From: Candidatus Poribacteria bacterium
GTDB lineage: Bacteria; Poribacteria; WGA-4E; WGA-3G
Direction of reading: 5' to 3'
Assembly: GCA_958295815.1 (NCBI GenBank)
Contig: OY282374.1
Span: 186,001-250,000, forward strand
DNA: 64,000 bases
Of this stretch, positions 54,774 through 63,973 are shown piece after piece (position 1 is the stretch's first letter; every line of letters starts with the position of its first letter). The notes under the pieces are model-generated. The model worked only from the letters and a program-made list of their open reading frames with translations. It ran no database searches and had not been told where the DNA came from. Made by a program: the position numbers and the translations under genes.

Positions 54774-56489
54774 ATGAGAACCAGAAACATTGCCTTCTTG
54801 ATGCTGATTTTCGGAATGGTAGTAGGCACACTCCTCTGTGCTGTAACATATGCACAGAATGCACCTGAGGCTTCTGAGAGAGGGAAGGAAGTCTATGAGG
54901 AAAGCTGCGCACACTGCCACGGCACGGAAGGTAGAGGCGACGGCTCTGCCGCTGAGAATCTGCTCCCGAAACCCAGAGATTTCACGCGTGGCTTGTATAA
55001 GATTCGTTCTACGGAAGCTGGAGAACTCCCGACCGACCAGGACCTCTTTGACATTATTACCATAGGAATGCCTGGTTCGTCAATGCCCGGATGGGAAACT
55101 TCTCTAAGTGCAAATGACCGTTGGGAACTGGTTGCTTATATCAAAACATTCCATGACGGGTTTAAAGAAGGTTCTGCCCCACCGAGAGAAATTACTTTGG
55201 CAGGCAAAATCTCCTATTCCGAAGAAAGTGTTGAGATTGGAAAAGGGCTTTATACGGAACTCGGTTGTATTGAATGCCACGGTAACATCGGACGCGGTGA
55301 TGGCACATCCGCTCCCACGCTGACGGATGAATGGGGTTTCCAGACATGGCCCGCAAATCTCGCGCAAGGCTGGAATTATCGGGGTGGCTCTGACACTGAA
55401 GCCATCTTCAAGCGGTTCATCGGTGGGATCGCAGGATCGCCTATGCCAGCATTTGAAGGGGATAGTTTCCTCCATTTCGGATTGACCTCGGAAGAGTCCA
55501 AACGCCTCACTGAATTAGAGAATAAAGACGAAATGACCGAGGCAGAAGATGAGGAGTCCGGGCAGTTTTATGAAAAAATGGATGAGGCTGTTAACATCGC
55601 CCTCAATCGGGTCGAAGGCATAGAGTTGAGTGCAGCTGAACAGCAGATTTATGACAACGCTATGAAGGTCGTTTATGAAAAGAGTTGGCATCTGGCGAAC
55701 TACGTTAAGTCTCTTACCCCTGAAGAACGACCTGAATCGGCTATTGGAAATAACGTGCTTCGTTCCCAATACGTTCAGGGCGAATTGCCTACTGTTGATG
55801 ATGCTGCATGGGAAACGTTTGAAGCCAGACATTTTCCGCTCGTAGGACAGGTCATCATTGAGCCTCGACAGTTTAACCCAACAATTGATTCCGTAAACGT
55901 CAAATCATTTTACAACGACACGGAGGTCGCCTTCCTCTTTATATGGGATGACCGAACGCACACGATTGATGAAACGGATGAAGAAACTGGTGTAACCCTT
56001 GAGGACGCATTGGCAGTTCAATTTCCTGTAAAGGTGCCACAGGGACCGACTGCACCGAAGCCCTATTTCTTATACGGCGGACGGCTTCCTGTCTATCTAT
56101 GGCAGTGGAACGCCTCTGCCTCTGATCAGGTGACCGAGCTTACTGCTAAAGGTATTAACAATGCCGAAGTCCAAGAGGTGCAAGGCGACGTGCAAGCAAA
56201 AGGAACCTACACGGACGGACAATATAAGTTGTGGGTGAAACGTTCCTTGAAAACCGAGGATAAGAAGGACTTGCAACTTGAATCCGGTGTTTTCGTGCCT
56301 ATTGCCTTCTCTGCATGGGATGGTTCAAACGGTGATGTTGACACAAAACGGGTCGTGTCAAGTTGGTATAGTTTCGTTCTTGAACCTATGCCGTCTTCAA
56401 AGCGGTTCGTTTATCCACCTTTGATCGCACTTCTCTCGATCGGTTTGCTCATTGGTTTACGAGGAATCGTGCAGCGGAGAAATTCATAA
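54774..56489 (+). CDS. Diheme cytochrome c fused to an ethylbenzene-dehydrogenase-like haem domain
   Basis: A 571-residue exported protein: signal peptide (ending VTYAQ), first cytochrome c with CAHCHGTEGRGDG, second with CIECHGNIGRGDG, then an EB_dh-like domain from about residue 340 (VNVKSFYNDTEVAFLFIWDDRTH, FVPIAFSAWDGSNGD) and a C-terminal membrane helix (about 545-565, LIALLSIGLLIGLRG). EB_dh domains bind haem b in the gamma subunits of DMSO-reductase-family enzymes; no molybdenum enzyme is encoded here, so it serves as a free-standing electron carrier. Its ATG overlaps the ribosome site with the end of the upstream gene. It anchors to the periplasmic face. Confidence 0.88.
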   Translation: MRTRNIAFLMLIFGMVVGTLLCAVTYAQNAPEASERGKEVYEESCAHCHGTEGRGDGSAAENLLPKPRDFTRGLYKIRSTEAGELPTDQDLFDIITIGMPGSSMPGWETSLSANDRWELVAYIKTFHDGFKEGSAPPREITLAGKISYSEESVEIGKGLYTELGCIECHGNIGRGDGTSAPTLTDEWGFQTWPANLAQGWNYRGGSDTEAIFKRFIGGIAGSPMPAFEGDSFLHFGLTSEESKRLTELENKDEMTEAEDEESGQFYEKMDEAVNIALNRVEGIELSAAEQQIYDNAMKVVYEKSWHLANYVKSLTPEERPESAIGNNVLRSQYVQGELPTVDDAAWETFEARHFPLVGQVIIEPRQFNPTIDSVNVKSFYNDTEVAFLFIWDDRTHTIDETDEETGVTLEDALAVQFPVKVPQGPTAPKPYFLYGGRLPVYLWQWNASASDQVTELTAKGINNAEVQEVQGDVQAKGTYTDGQYKLWVKRSLKTEDKKDLQLESGVFVPIAFSAWDGSNGDVDTKRVVSSWYSFVLEPMPSSKRFVYPPLIALLSIGLLIGLRGIVQRRNS

Positions 56490-56541
56490 GTATAATTGAA
56501 AACTGATAACAATTAGATAACTATTAAATAAAGGAGAAAAA

Positions 56542-57318
56542 ATGAAAACCTATCTGTTAGCAGGGCTCGCCCTGCTTCTCGCATGTTCTTATGTTGGTGG
56601 TGCCTTTGCTGCTGAAGGCGAAGAGGTGGAAATGTTAGTATTTCCTGATTCCTATAAGGCTTCAAGTGTTAGCAGTGGCGGCACAATCAGCGGCGTCGTG
56701 AAGTTTGAAGGGGATATGCCTGAAATGAAAGCACTCGAAATCACCAAGGACCAAGCGGTTTGTGCTGCTACCGAAAAATACGATGAATCCCTCGTCGTTG
56801 GTGAAGGCAATGGACTGAAAAATACGATTGTCTATCTTCACGATATTTCGCAAGGCAAAGATTTTGACAAAGCCACCAAACTGGAAATCGACCAAAAGGG
56901 CTGCCAATTCAGTCCGCATGTCCAGATTGTTCCGGTCGGTTCTCGGCTAACGATGCTCAATAACGATAGAGTTAATCACAATGTCCATATCTTCAGTAGC
57001 ATCAACAAACCGGTTAACAAACAGCAGACAAAGAACCGTAGGAAAATGCCGCTTGCGGGTGTAAAGAAAGCGGAAGGTCCCGTCTCCGTGAAGTGCGACA
57101 TTCACGGTTGGATGTCCGCTTGGATTGCCTACGTACCGCATCCCTATTTCGCCGTGACGAACGAAAAAGGCGAATTTTCGCTTGAAGATGTTCCCGCAGG
57201 CACCTATAAACTCGGTTATTGGCATGAAGCCTTAGGCACCAATAGCGCGTCTCCTGACTCTGTTACTGTAGAGGCTGGTGGCACCGTCACGCAGAATTAT
57301 GTCCTGAAAATGAAATAA
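56542..57318 (+). CDS. Exported cupredoxin-like blue copper protein
   Basis: A 258-residue protein, AAAGGAG before ATG, signal peptide ending GGAFAA. Copper ligands as in the protein at 49519: His146 and His149 in NHNVHIF, and Cys185, His188 and Met191 in CDIHGWM. Cys74 and Cys121 may be a disulfide. An N-terminal beta segment (TISGVVKFEGDMPEM) and a C-terminal carboxypeptidase-regulatory domain (GEFSLEDVPAGTYKLGYWHEALG) flank the cupredoxin core. A palindrome follows in the gap to the ABC genes. It is a likely periplasmic electron carrier. Confidence 0.87.
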   Translation: MKTYLLAGLALLLACSYVGGAFAAEGEEVEMLVFPDSYKASSVSSGGTISGVVKFEGDMPEMKALEITKDQAVCAATEKYDESLVVGEGNGLKNTIVYLHDISQGKDFDKATKLEIDQKGCQFSPHVQIVPVGSRLTMLNNDRVNHNVHIFSSINKPVNKQQTKNRRKMPLAGVKKAEGPVSVKCDIHGWMSAWIAYVPHPYFAVTNEKGEFSLEDVPAGTYKLGYWHEALGTNSASPDSVTVEAGGTVTQNYVLKMK

Positions 57319-57353
57319 ACTTGCACACATCAGGCTATTGTGGATTATGCTTA

Positions 57354-57374
57354 GGCGCGCTTAGAAAGCGCGCC
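57354..57374. repeat. Short palindromic repeat (GGCGCG type)
   Basis: GGCGCGCTT (57354-57362), AGA loop, AAGCGCGCC (57366-57374): a 9-bp perfect stem between the cupredoxin and ABC genes. A relative is at 61703-61722. Confidence 0.55.
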
Positions 57375-57384
57375 AACTTCAAAA

Positions 57385-58302
57385 GTGGAAAACAGACTTG
57401 AGGTCGAAAATCTTTCGCATAGTTATCAGACACGACGCGCACTTAATAATGTCAGTTTTGACGTGTCGTGCGGCGAAATTTTTGGACTTCTCGGGCCGAA
57501 TGGGAGTGGGAAAACAACCCTTTTTAGGGTCCTCTCCACATTAACACCGGTAACATCTGGCACCGTTCGTATCCTCGGATATAATCTAACCACCGAGGTG
57601 AAGGCGATTCGCAACCTCTTGGGCGTTGTTTTTCAGCATCCGGGATTGGATGTCAAGTTGACTGTCACCGAGAATTTACGGCATCATGGGCACCTCTATG
57701 GGCTTTCTGGTAAAGTCCTGCATCGCCGGATCGCAGAACTCCTTGAACAGGTTGGTGTTTCGGACAGGGCAACGGATCGTGTTGAAGTCCTATCTGGCGG
57801 ATTGCAAAGGCGGGTTGAGATCGCGAAAGCCATACTCCATTCCCCTCGTGTTCTGCTCCTTGATGAACCGACCAGCGGATTAGATGTAACTGTACGCAGG
57901 CAGCTCAATGACTATCTCCGTGTGCTCGCAGACACAGAAAATATCCTCATTTTGCTCACAACGCATCTGTTAGATGATGCTGAAGCGTGTAATCGGGTCG
58001 GCATCTTGGATAACGGCAGCTTAGTCGCACTCGGCGCACCCGATGAACTCAAAGCGCAAGTCGGTGGCGATGTTATTCTCATAGAAGGTGAATTTAACGA
58101 AACGTTCTCCACCGCAATTGCCGAGAAGTTCGGTGTTTCACCAGTATTGACTGATAACCAGCTTCGTGTTGAATGTGAGCGCGGTCATGAGTTCGTTCGA
58201 GATGTGGTCGCCGCGTTTCCAAATGAGGTTCAGACGGTTCAGTTTGGAAGACCAACACTGGAGGATGTGTTCATAAAATTAACGGGAAATCCATTCTTGT
58301 AA
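57385..58302 (+). CDS. ABC exporter ATPase (DrrA/CcmA-like)
   Basis: A 305-residue ATP-binding subunit starting at GTG. Walker A is GPNGSGKTT (35-43), the signature LSGGLQRRVEIAKA, Walker B LLLDEPTSGLD, and the switch is His in TTHLLDD. The C-terminal extension (about 215-305) is the DrrA/Ycf-type tail. It overlaps nearly with the permease gene (8-25 bp apart). Position between electron carriers and the aa3 oxidase genes hints at export of haem, copper or another cofactor, like NosF, but this is inference. Confidence 0.93.
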   Translation: MENRLEVENLSHSYQTRRALNNVSFDVSCGEIFGLLGPNGSGKTTLFRVLSTLTPVTSGTVRILGYNLTTEVKAIRNLLGVVFQHPGLDVKLTVTENLRHHGHLYGLSGKVLHRRIAELLEQVGVSDRATDRVEVLSGGLQRRVEIAKAILHSPRVLLLDEPTSGLDVTVRRQLNDYLRVLADTENILILLTTHLLDDAEACNRVGILDNGSLVALGAPDELKAQVGGDVILIEGEFNETFSTAIAEKFGVSPVLTDNQLRVECERGHEFVRDVVAAFPNEVQTVQFGRPTLEDVFIKLTGNPFL

Positions 58303-58327
58303 GTGTACTTTGCAGAGGAAGAACCTT

Positions 58328-59113
58328 TTGCAGAAAATCCTGCTACCGATTACAACGATATGGTGGCGCGAAATTATTAGGTTTTATCGCCAACGGAGTC
58401 GACTCTTCAGTGCTATCGCGCAACCCTTGGTATTTTGGATTCTCATCGGCAGCGGTTTGAGCGCGTCTTTTCAACCCTCTGGGTCGGTGAATGGACTGAG
58501 TTACATTGAATACTTTTATCCCGGTATCGTCGTTTTAGTCTTGCTTTTTACGTCCATTTTCGCTACAATCTCTGTTGTTAATGATCGGCGTGAAGGCTTC
58601 TTGCAAGGTATACTCGTCGCCCCTGTGCCAAGGTGGCGGATCGTACTCGCGCAAGCGTTAGGTGGTACGACGTTGGCTTTCTTACAAGGCGTGCTGTTGC
58701 TAATACTCGCACCCATGGCTGGCATCCAATTCGGCGCAGCATCGCTCGTGTTTACGCTCAGCGTGATGGCACTTTTAGCCTTTGGCTTGACGAATTTAGG
58801 TTTGCTTATCGCGTGGCGGATGGATTCGACGCAAGGATTTCATGCGATTATGAATCTCCTGCTGATTCCGATTTGGCTTCTTTCGGGTGCGTTTTTTCCG
58901 AGTGCAGGCGTCCCCGGTTGGTTAGCATGGATAATGAAATTCAATCCACTAACGTATGGGCTCGCAGCATTTCGCCACAGCCTCTACCTTGACACCACCG
59001 CAAAAGTATTTGGAGAGGGACCCGCTTGGGCACTCTCTATGCTGATTACCGGTCTGTTTTGTATTCTGACGTATGTGGGAGCAACGATTACAGCTTCTAC
59101 TCAAACGAATTAG
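58328..59113 (+). CDS. ABC-2 type permease partner
   Basis: A 261-residue permease with six helices. TTG 58328 (MQKILLPITTIWWREIIRF) has GAGGAAG at the right distance; TTG 58310 has none. The ABC-2 signature is visible: LFSAIAQPLVFWILIGSGL at the N-terminus, YFYPGIVVLVLLFTSIFA, and the helix 5-6 region PIWLLSGAFFPSAGVPGWL. It pairs with the preceding ATPase as an exporter of the DrrAB/NodIJ type. The cargo is unknown. Confidence 0.9.
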   Translation: MQKILLPITTIWWREIIRFYRQRSRLFSAIAQPLVFWILIGSGLSASFQPSGSVNGLSYIEYFYPGIVVLVLLFTSIFATISVVNDRREGFLQGILVAPVPRWRIVLAQALGGTTLAFLQGVLLLILAPMAGIQFGAASLVFTLSVMALLAFGLTNLGLLIAWRMDSTQGFHAIMNLLLIPIWLLSGAFFPSAGVPGWLAWIMKFNPLTYGLAAFRHSLYLDTTAKVFGEGPAWALSMLITGLFCILTYVGATITASTQTN

Positions 59114-59186
59114 ACTTGTATTAAAAACGAAAATTTGATGCGTGTTCCTTTTTCAATAAGTGAAACGCGCGCCTAAGGAGGACTGA

Positions 59187-59852
59187 ATGCTTCAATGGCT
59201 CCCTGAGAACGTATCAACGTTCGGGCAAGGCGTTGATAACCTCTTTTACGCAATTTATTACATTACCCTCGTTACGCTAATTCTTGTGATAGGGACCCTT
59301 ATCACGTTCCTGATTAAATATCGCTATCAGGAAGGAAAGAAGGCGGATTACATCGAAGGCAGCACAACATTGGAAATCGTCTGGACAGCGGCTACGACTG
59401 TGATTGTTTTTGTGCTGGCTATGTTCAGTTATCCGCAGTGGAATAATATTAAATCACCGACTAGTTTCCCCGAGAATCCAGATGTTGTCGTTCAAGTTAG
59501 CGGCAAACAGTTCAACTGGGATATGACGTATCCTGGACCCGATAACGAATTTGGTACGGATGATGACCTATTGTTGGAAAATGAACTGCATGTACCCGTC
59601 AACGCGGTCGTGCATATTCGGTTAACCGCCGTGGATGTCATTCACAGTTTTTTTGTGCCGCAGTTAAGGCTCAAACAGGACGCATTGCCGGGAAGGATTA
59701 TCAATGTCTGGTTTGAGGCGACAAAGGCAGGACGCTATGAAATTCCGTGTGCTGAACTCTGTGGATTTGGACACTCTGGGATGCTCGGATACCTCAATGT
59801 GCATGCGCAAACGGACTACGATGCCTGGGTGCAAGAAAGGTGGCCTCAGTAG
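59187..59852 (+). CDS. ctaC: Cytochrome c oxidase subunit II
   Basis: A 221-residue subunit II, after an ideal AAGGAGG. Two helices (about 20-45 and 60-82) and a periplasmic CuA domain. CuA ligands: His in DVIHSFFVP, and Cys, Cys, His, Met in CAELCGFGHSGMLG with normal spacing. There is no C-terminal cytochrome c, so this is caa3-less, an ordinary aa3-type subunit. The aromatic block FNWDMTYPG is the electron-entry site (Trp). Mature start is not obvious, and no lipobox is present. Confidence 0.95.
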   Translation: MLQWLPENVSTFGQGVDNLFYAIYYITLVTLILVIGTLITFLIKYRYQEGKKADYIEGSTTLEIVWTAATTVIVFVLAMFSYPQWNNIKSPTSFPENPDVVVQVSGKQFNWDMTYPGPDNEFGTDDDLLLENELHVPVNAVVHIRLTAVDVIHSFFVPQLRLKQDALPGRIINVWFEATKAGRYEIPCAELCGFGHSGMLGYLNVHAQTDYDAWVQERWPQ

Positions 59853-59872
59853 GCGCAAGGAGAACAATAAAT

Positions 59873-61693
59873 ATGCACGATAATGAACATACTTCACATC
59901 ACGAAGAAAGTTTTATTCGCAAATACATTTTCTCGCTCGACCACAAGACGATTGGTAAACAATTCCTTATTTATGGGCTAATCATGTTCTTCCTCGGGGG
60001 TGGACTCGCGCTCCTCTTTAGGTGGCAACTCGCTTATCCCGATAAACCACTACCGATCATCGGGGCTTCCACAGAATACATGGAGGAAGGTGAAGTCGTC
60101 ACGGGGGCTGACAGGATGTGGGAGCGCATCTACGAATCTGAGAAAGAGGAATGGCTTGAAGTCAATATGCCTAATGGTGTTGTCGACCCCGCATTTTACA
60201 ATATGCTGTTTACGATGCATGCCACGGTTATGGTCTTTTTTGTCGTCGTACCTATCTTGGTCGGTGCTTTCGGGAATTTCCTAATTCCGTTGATGATTGG
60301 GACGCGCGACATGGCGTTTCCGATCCTCAACATGCTCTCCTTTTGGTTTGCTGTCCTTGCTGCAGTCATCATGACCATTGGATTCTTTGTACCGGGCGGA
60401 CACGCCGCAGCGGGATGGACAGGCTATGCGCCGCTCTCTTCTGATGCGCAATGGACAGGTGTGGAATGGGGACAAATCCTCTGGGGGTTGAGTCTGTTTG
60501 TTCAAGGGCTTTCTTCGCTCGTCGGGTCTATTAACTATATCACGACGATTATCAATATGCGCGCACCGGGAATGACGTTCTTTAGGTTGCCCTTGGTTAT
60601 CTGGTCGCTTTTCATTGTTGCGATCCTGTTGCTACTCGCTTTCCCTGTCCTGTCGTCCGCAATCGTGCTTCTCGTCTTTGATAGGCTTGCGGGGACAACA
60701 TTCTTTACGCCGACAGCGGAGGGCGGTGGGGATCCGCTCTTGTGGCAGCATCTCTTCTGGTTCTTTGGACACCCTGAGGTCTATATCCTCATCTTGCCGG
60801 GCATGGGTATCGCTTCTGAGTTGATTGCTGTCTTTTCGCGTAAACCGATCTTCGGATACCGTTCTATGGTCTACGCAATGATTGCCATCGCCTTCTTGGG
60901 GTGGATCGTCTGGGGACATCACATGTTCCAGAGCGGTATGCGGCCCGGACTCGGTTCTGTATTCATGACAACGACAATGCTCATTGCTGTGCCATCGGCT
61001 ATCAAAACATTTAACTGGCTTGGCACAATGTTCCGAGGTTCAATCCGATTCACAACACCAATGCTCCACGGTATCGCTTTCGTTTCAATGTTTGTAATTG
61101 GTGGATTGAGCGGTATCTACATGGCAAACACGCCAGTTGACATCTTCATTCACGATACTTACTATATTGTGGCGCATATTCACTACGTTGTATTCGGCGG
61201 AAGTCTGTTCGCTATTTTCGGCGGTATCGTCTTCTGGTTCCCGAAGATGTACGGACGCTATATGAACGATACGTTGTCCAAGATTCACTTCTGGCTGACT
61301 TTTATCGCGTTCAACTGCACATTCTTCCCAATGCATATCCTCGGTGTGGGTGGACACATGCGACGCATCTCTAACCCGATGCAGTATGAGTTCCTACAGG
61401 GGTTTGAAGGCATGAACATCTTTATCACGATGAGTGCGTTCACACTCGGTTTCACACAATTGATACTCGTCTTTAACTTCTTCTGGAGCATATACCGTGG
61501 GAAAGTCGCCGAACAGAACCCATGGCATGTAAATACGCTTGAGTGGGAAGCACCTACACCGGTGCCGCACGGTAACTTCGTTCAAATTCCGACTGTCTAC
61601 CGCGGTCCCTATGAATATAGTGTTCCCGATGAAGAAGAGGATTGGATTCCGCAGGCACGACCTGAACATGCACCTGCGACGAGTGGTGACTAA
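59873..61693 (+). CDS. ctaD: Cytochrome c oxidase subunit I
   Basis: A 606-residue haem-copper oxidase subunit I with 12 or more helices. The start at 59873 follows AAGGAG. Key sites: MHATVMVFFVVVPILVGAFGN (low-spin haem His), FGHPEVYILILPGMG (CuB His, cross-linked Tyr, proton-channel Glu), WGHHMF (two CuB His) and DTYYIVAHIHYVVFGG (haem a and a3 His). VPSAIKTFNW holds the K-channel Lys. The Glu of HPEVY marks an A1-type oxidase. It has an unusual loop near residues 65-115 (EGEVVTGADRMWERIYESEKE) between the first two helices. Confidence 0.97.
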   Translation: MHDNEHTSHHEESFIRKYIFSLDHKTIGKQFLIYGLIMFFLGGGLALLFRWQLAYPDKPLPIIGASTEYMEEGEVVTGADRMWERIYESEKEEWLEVNMPNGVVDPAFYNMLFTMHATVMVFFVVVPILVGAFGNFLIPLMIGTRDMAFPILNMLSFWFAVLAAVIMTIGFFVPGGHAAAGWTGYAPLSSDAQWTGVEWGQILWGLSLFVQGLSSLVGSINYITTIINMRAPGMTFFRLPLVIWSLFIVAILLLLAFPVLSSAIVLLVFDRLAGTTFFTPTAEGGGDPLLWQHLFWFFGHPEVYILILPGMGIASELIAVFSRKPIFGYRSMVYAMIAIAFLGWIVWGHHMFQSGMRPGLGSVFMTTTMLIAVPSAIKTFNWLGTMFRGSIRFTTPMLHGIAFVSMFVIGGLSGIYMANTPVDIFIHDTYYIVAHIHYVVFGGSLFAIFGGIVFWFPKMYGRYMNDTLSKIHFWLTFIAFNCTFFPMHILGVGGHMRRISNPMQYEFLQGFEGMNIFITMSAFTLGFTQLILVFNFFWSIYRGKVAEQNPWHVNTLEWEAPTPVPHGNFVQIPTVYRGPYEYSVPDEEEDWIPQARPEHAPATSGD

Positions 61694-61702
61694 GTGACCG
61701 TA

Positions 61703-61722
61703 GGCGCGGTTTTAACCGCGCC
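61703..61722. repeat. Short palindromic repeat (GGCGCG type)
   Basis: GGCGCGGT-TTTA-ACCGCGCC, an 8-9 bp stem between ctaD and ctaA, preceded by CGTA and followed by TCTGTAA. Similar to that at 57354-57374. Confidence 0.55.
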
Positions 61723-61748
61723 TCTGTAAACACCTGTGAAAGTACAGC

Positions 61749-62657
61749 ATGGAGAACAATACCAATTATAGCCGATGGCTACACAGATTGGCACGTCTCA
61801 CCGCAGGCGCGACTTTCTTATTAATTGTCATCGGCGGGATCGTCACAGGCACCGACTCTGGATTGGCTGTACCTGACTGGCCAACGACCTTCGGATATAA
61901 TATGTTTCTCTATCCGCTGTCCGAAATGGTAGGCGGAATCCTATATGAGCATAGTCATCGACTCATGGGCTCCCTTGTTGGGCTATTGACGGTTGGTCTA
62001 TTTGTCTTCATATTGGTCAAGGATTCCCGCACGTGGCTAAAATGGCTTGGACTCGCTGCACTCGTTGCTGTCATTGTACAAGGTGTTCTCGGTGGGCTTC
62101 GGGTCACGCAGATTAACCGCAACTTCGCGATAGTCCATGCATGTCTTGCCCAGGCGTTTTTCGCACTGCTTTGTGGTATCGCTTGGTTTACTTCTCGCGA
62201 CTGGTGGCAGGATAGGAGTGAAACCCCGATCGAGACAGCACAGAAGTTACGGCGGTTAAGCCTGATTACAACGTGCCTCATTTATGTGCAGCTCATCTTC
62301 GGGGCGATTTTACGGCATACCGGAAGCAGGCTTGATATGCATCTTCTTTTCGCCTTCTTAGTCACGCTTCATATCTTCTTGCTGGCAAGACGTATCTTGG
62401 GAACGAATGATGAAGGGCAGAGGACGGGTTCGTCGATGGTACTCGGACTGTTCGGACTGCTCGCTGTTCAGTTGATGCTCGGAACAGGAGCATTTTTCGC
62501 AAAACTGACCGCTTTCGGGGAAACGTTTGCAACCGCACTTACTGTGACAATTACCACAGCACACGTTGCTGTCGGTGCACTCATGTTAGTTAGTAGTTTC
62601 GTCTTGACTTTGAAGATCTATAAAATTTTGCCCACACGTGGCAAAATTTGTCTTTGA
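61749..62657 (+). CDS. ctaA: Haem A synthase, CtaA/COX15 family
   Basis: A 302-residue membrane protein with eight helices in two similar halves. Haem-ligand histidines are in EHSHRLMGSLVG, IVHACLAQ, HTGSRLDMHLLFA and TAHVAVGA. GTDSGLAVPDWPTTFG is the family's loop between helices one and two. It hydroxylates the haem O methyl group to give haem A for the oxidase upstream. Spacing of 55 bp after ctaD includes a palindrome. Confidence 0.94.
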   Translation: MENNTNYSRWLHRLARLTAGATFLLIVIGGIVTGTDSGLAVPDWPTTFGYNMFLYPLSEMVGGILYEHSHRLMGSLVGLLTVGLFVFILVKDSRTWLKWLGLAALVAVIVQGVLGGLRVTQINRNFAIVHACLAQAFFALLCGIAWFTSRDWWQDRSETPIETAQKLRRLSLITTCLIYVQLIFGAILRHTGSRLDMHLLFAFLVTLHIFLLARRILGTNDEGQRTGSSMVLGLFGLLAVQLMLGTGAFFAKLTAFGETFATALTVTITTAHVAVGALMLVSSFVLTLKIYKILPTRGKICL

Positions 62658-62734
62658 TTTACATTTCACGGATATTTCGGTACCTGCTGATGCACCTGCG
62701 AGTGGTGCATTCGTTACAGAGTGAGATAAAAAAA

Positions 62735-63658
62735 ATGCGTTCAACAACGGCAACATTACCAGATAATAGAGACACAGCAAGTCCACCATCGAAACAAGTG
62801 ACTTTTGTGCAGCGTTTCTCCGATGTGATTGAACTCGTCAAACCGCGACTGGTTGTGATGATACTCATTACAACGGCAGCGGGTTTTTATCTCGGTGCTC
62901 GGACGGTAGATTGGCTCTTATGTCTCCATACACTTGTTGGTGCCGGGTTGACGGCAGCGGGAGTCTTGGGGCTTAACCAATACCTCGAACGTGATGCTGA
63001 CGCACTGATGGAACGGACGCAGGAAAGACCGATCCCTGATGGACGGATGGGTCCGTTAACAGCACTGCTTATTGGAGCTGTGCTCACGGGCAGTGGGATG
63101 CTGTATTTGACGTTTATTGTCAATATGTTGAGCGGTTTCGTTATCTCGCTGATAGTCGTCAGTTACCTGTTTCTCTATACGCCACTCAAGCGGAAAACCT
63201 CTTTATGTACGCTGATCGGTGCGGTGCCAGGGGCACTTCCACCTGTGGTCGGGTGGGTCGCGGCACGCGGTTCGTTGACAGGCGAAGCGTGGGTATTATT
63301 TACGATACTCTTTTTGTGGCAGCTTCCACATTCTCTGGCGATCGCTTACATCTATCGTGAAGACTACGCAAGAGCGGGATTCCGTCTACTGCCAGTGATT
63401 CATCCCGATGGCGCGAGCACATGCCGTCAGATTGTCGTTAATTGTGTCGCACTCCTCGGCATAGGTTTATTACCAACGTTGTACGGCATCGCTGGTAGCA
63501 TCTATTTCTTCACGGCATTATTGGCTGGAATGGCATTTCTGGCAGTCGGTATCTACTTGTCGCGTACACGCTCGGTGAAAGCCGCACGTTATGTGTTATA
63601 CGCCTCGTTGCTCTATCTGCCAGTGGTATTCGTTACGATGGCGTTGGACAAAATTTGA
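62735..63658 (+). CDS. ctaB: Protohaem IX farnesyltransferase (haem O synthase)
   Basis: A 307-residue UbiA-type prenyltransferase with about nine helices. The diphosphate-binding motif is NQYLERDADALMERTQERP and the second is in YTPLKRKTSLCTLIGAVPG. FLWQLPHSLAIAYIYREDYARAG is the usual third block. The start at 62735 was preferred; the longer frame overlaps ctaA by 10 bp and starts with unrelated sequence. It makes haem O from haem B, the substrate for CtaA. Confidence 0.95.
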   Translation: MRSTTATLPDNRDTASPPSKQVTFVQRFSDVIELVKPRLVVMILITTAAGFYLGARTVDWLLCLHTLVGAGLTAAGVLGLNQYLERDADALMERTQERPIPDGRMGPLTALLIGAVLTGSGMLYLTFIVNMLSGFVISLIVVSYLFLYTPLKRKTSLCTLIGAVPGALPPVVGWVAARGSLTGEAWVLFTILFLWQLPHSLAIAYIYREDYARAGFRLLPVIHPDGASTCRQIVVNCVALLGIGLLPTLYGIAGSIYFFTALLAGMAFLAVGIYLSRTRSVKAARYVLYASLLYLPVVFVTMALDKI

Positions 63659-63718
63659 GTTATTCACAATATAATTAATAGAGGGCAGAATGGGACTATC
63701 GGACTCAGTGGAGCATGC

Positions 63719-63973
63719 ATGAATGCATTAGAGCAGCGCAAGCGAAATCGACGCCTCGGTATTATCTTAACCCTGCTGTTTGTTGGGCTGTTTATCATTG
63801 CAACGCGGGTAATGATTACGGGTAGCAAAGTACCGCTTAGCGTTGAAGGCGCGATGGAGACCATCAAAACGCCAGTACTCGGAATCATTGGGTTGTTCCT
63901 TGTTCTCGTGGCGGTCATTGAGGTTGTCCTGCGGATTCTAAAAAGTCGGATACGTAAAGATGGCGCAGAATAA
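63719..63973 (+). CDS. Small membrane protein of the oxidase cluster
   Basis: An 84-residue protein with GGAG near the ATG. Two helices (about 13-33 and 50-70), the first after a basic stretch (EQRKRNRRLG) and the second before SRIRKDGAE. I do not recognise the family. Its place between ctaB and a probable subunit III gene, with which it overlaps by 14 bp, suggests a small oxidase assembly or accessory subunit. Confidence 0.7.
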   Translation: MNALEQRKRNRRLGIILTLLFVGLFIIATRVMITGSKVPLSVEGAMETIKTPVLGIIGLFLVLVAVIEVVLRILKSRIRKDGAE

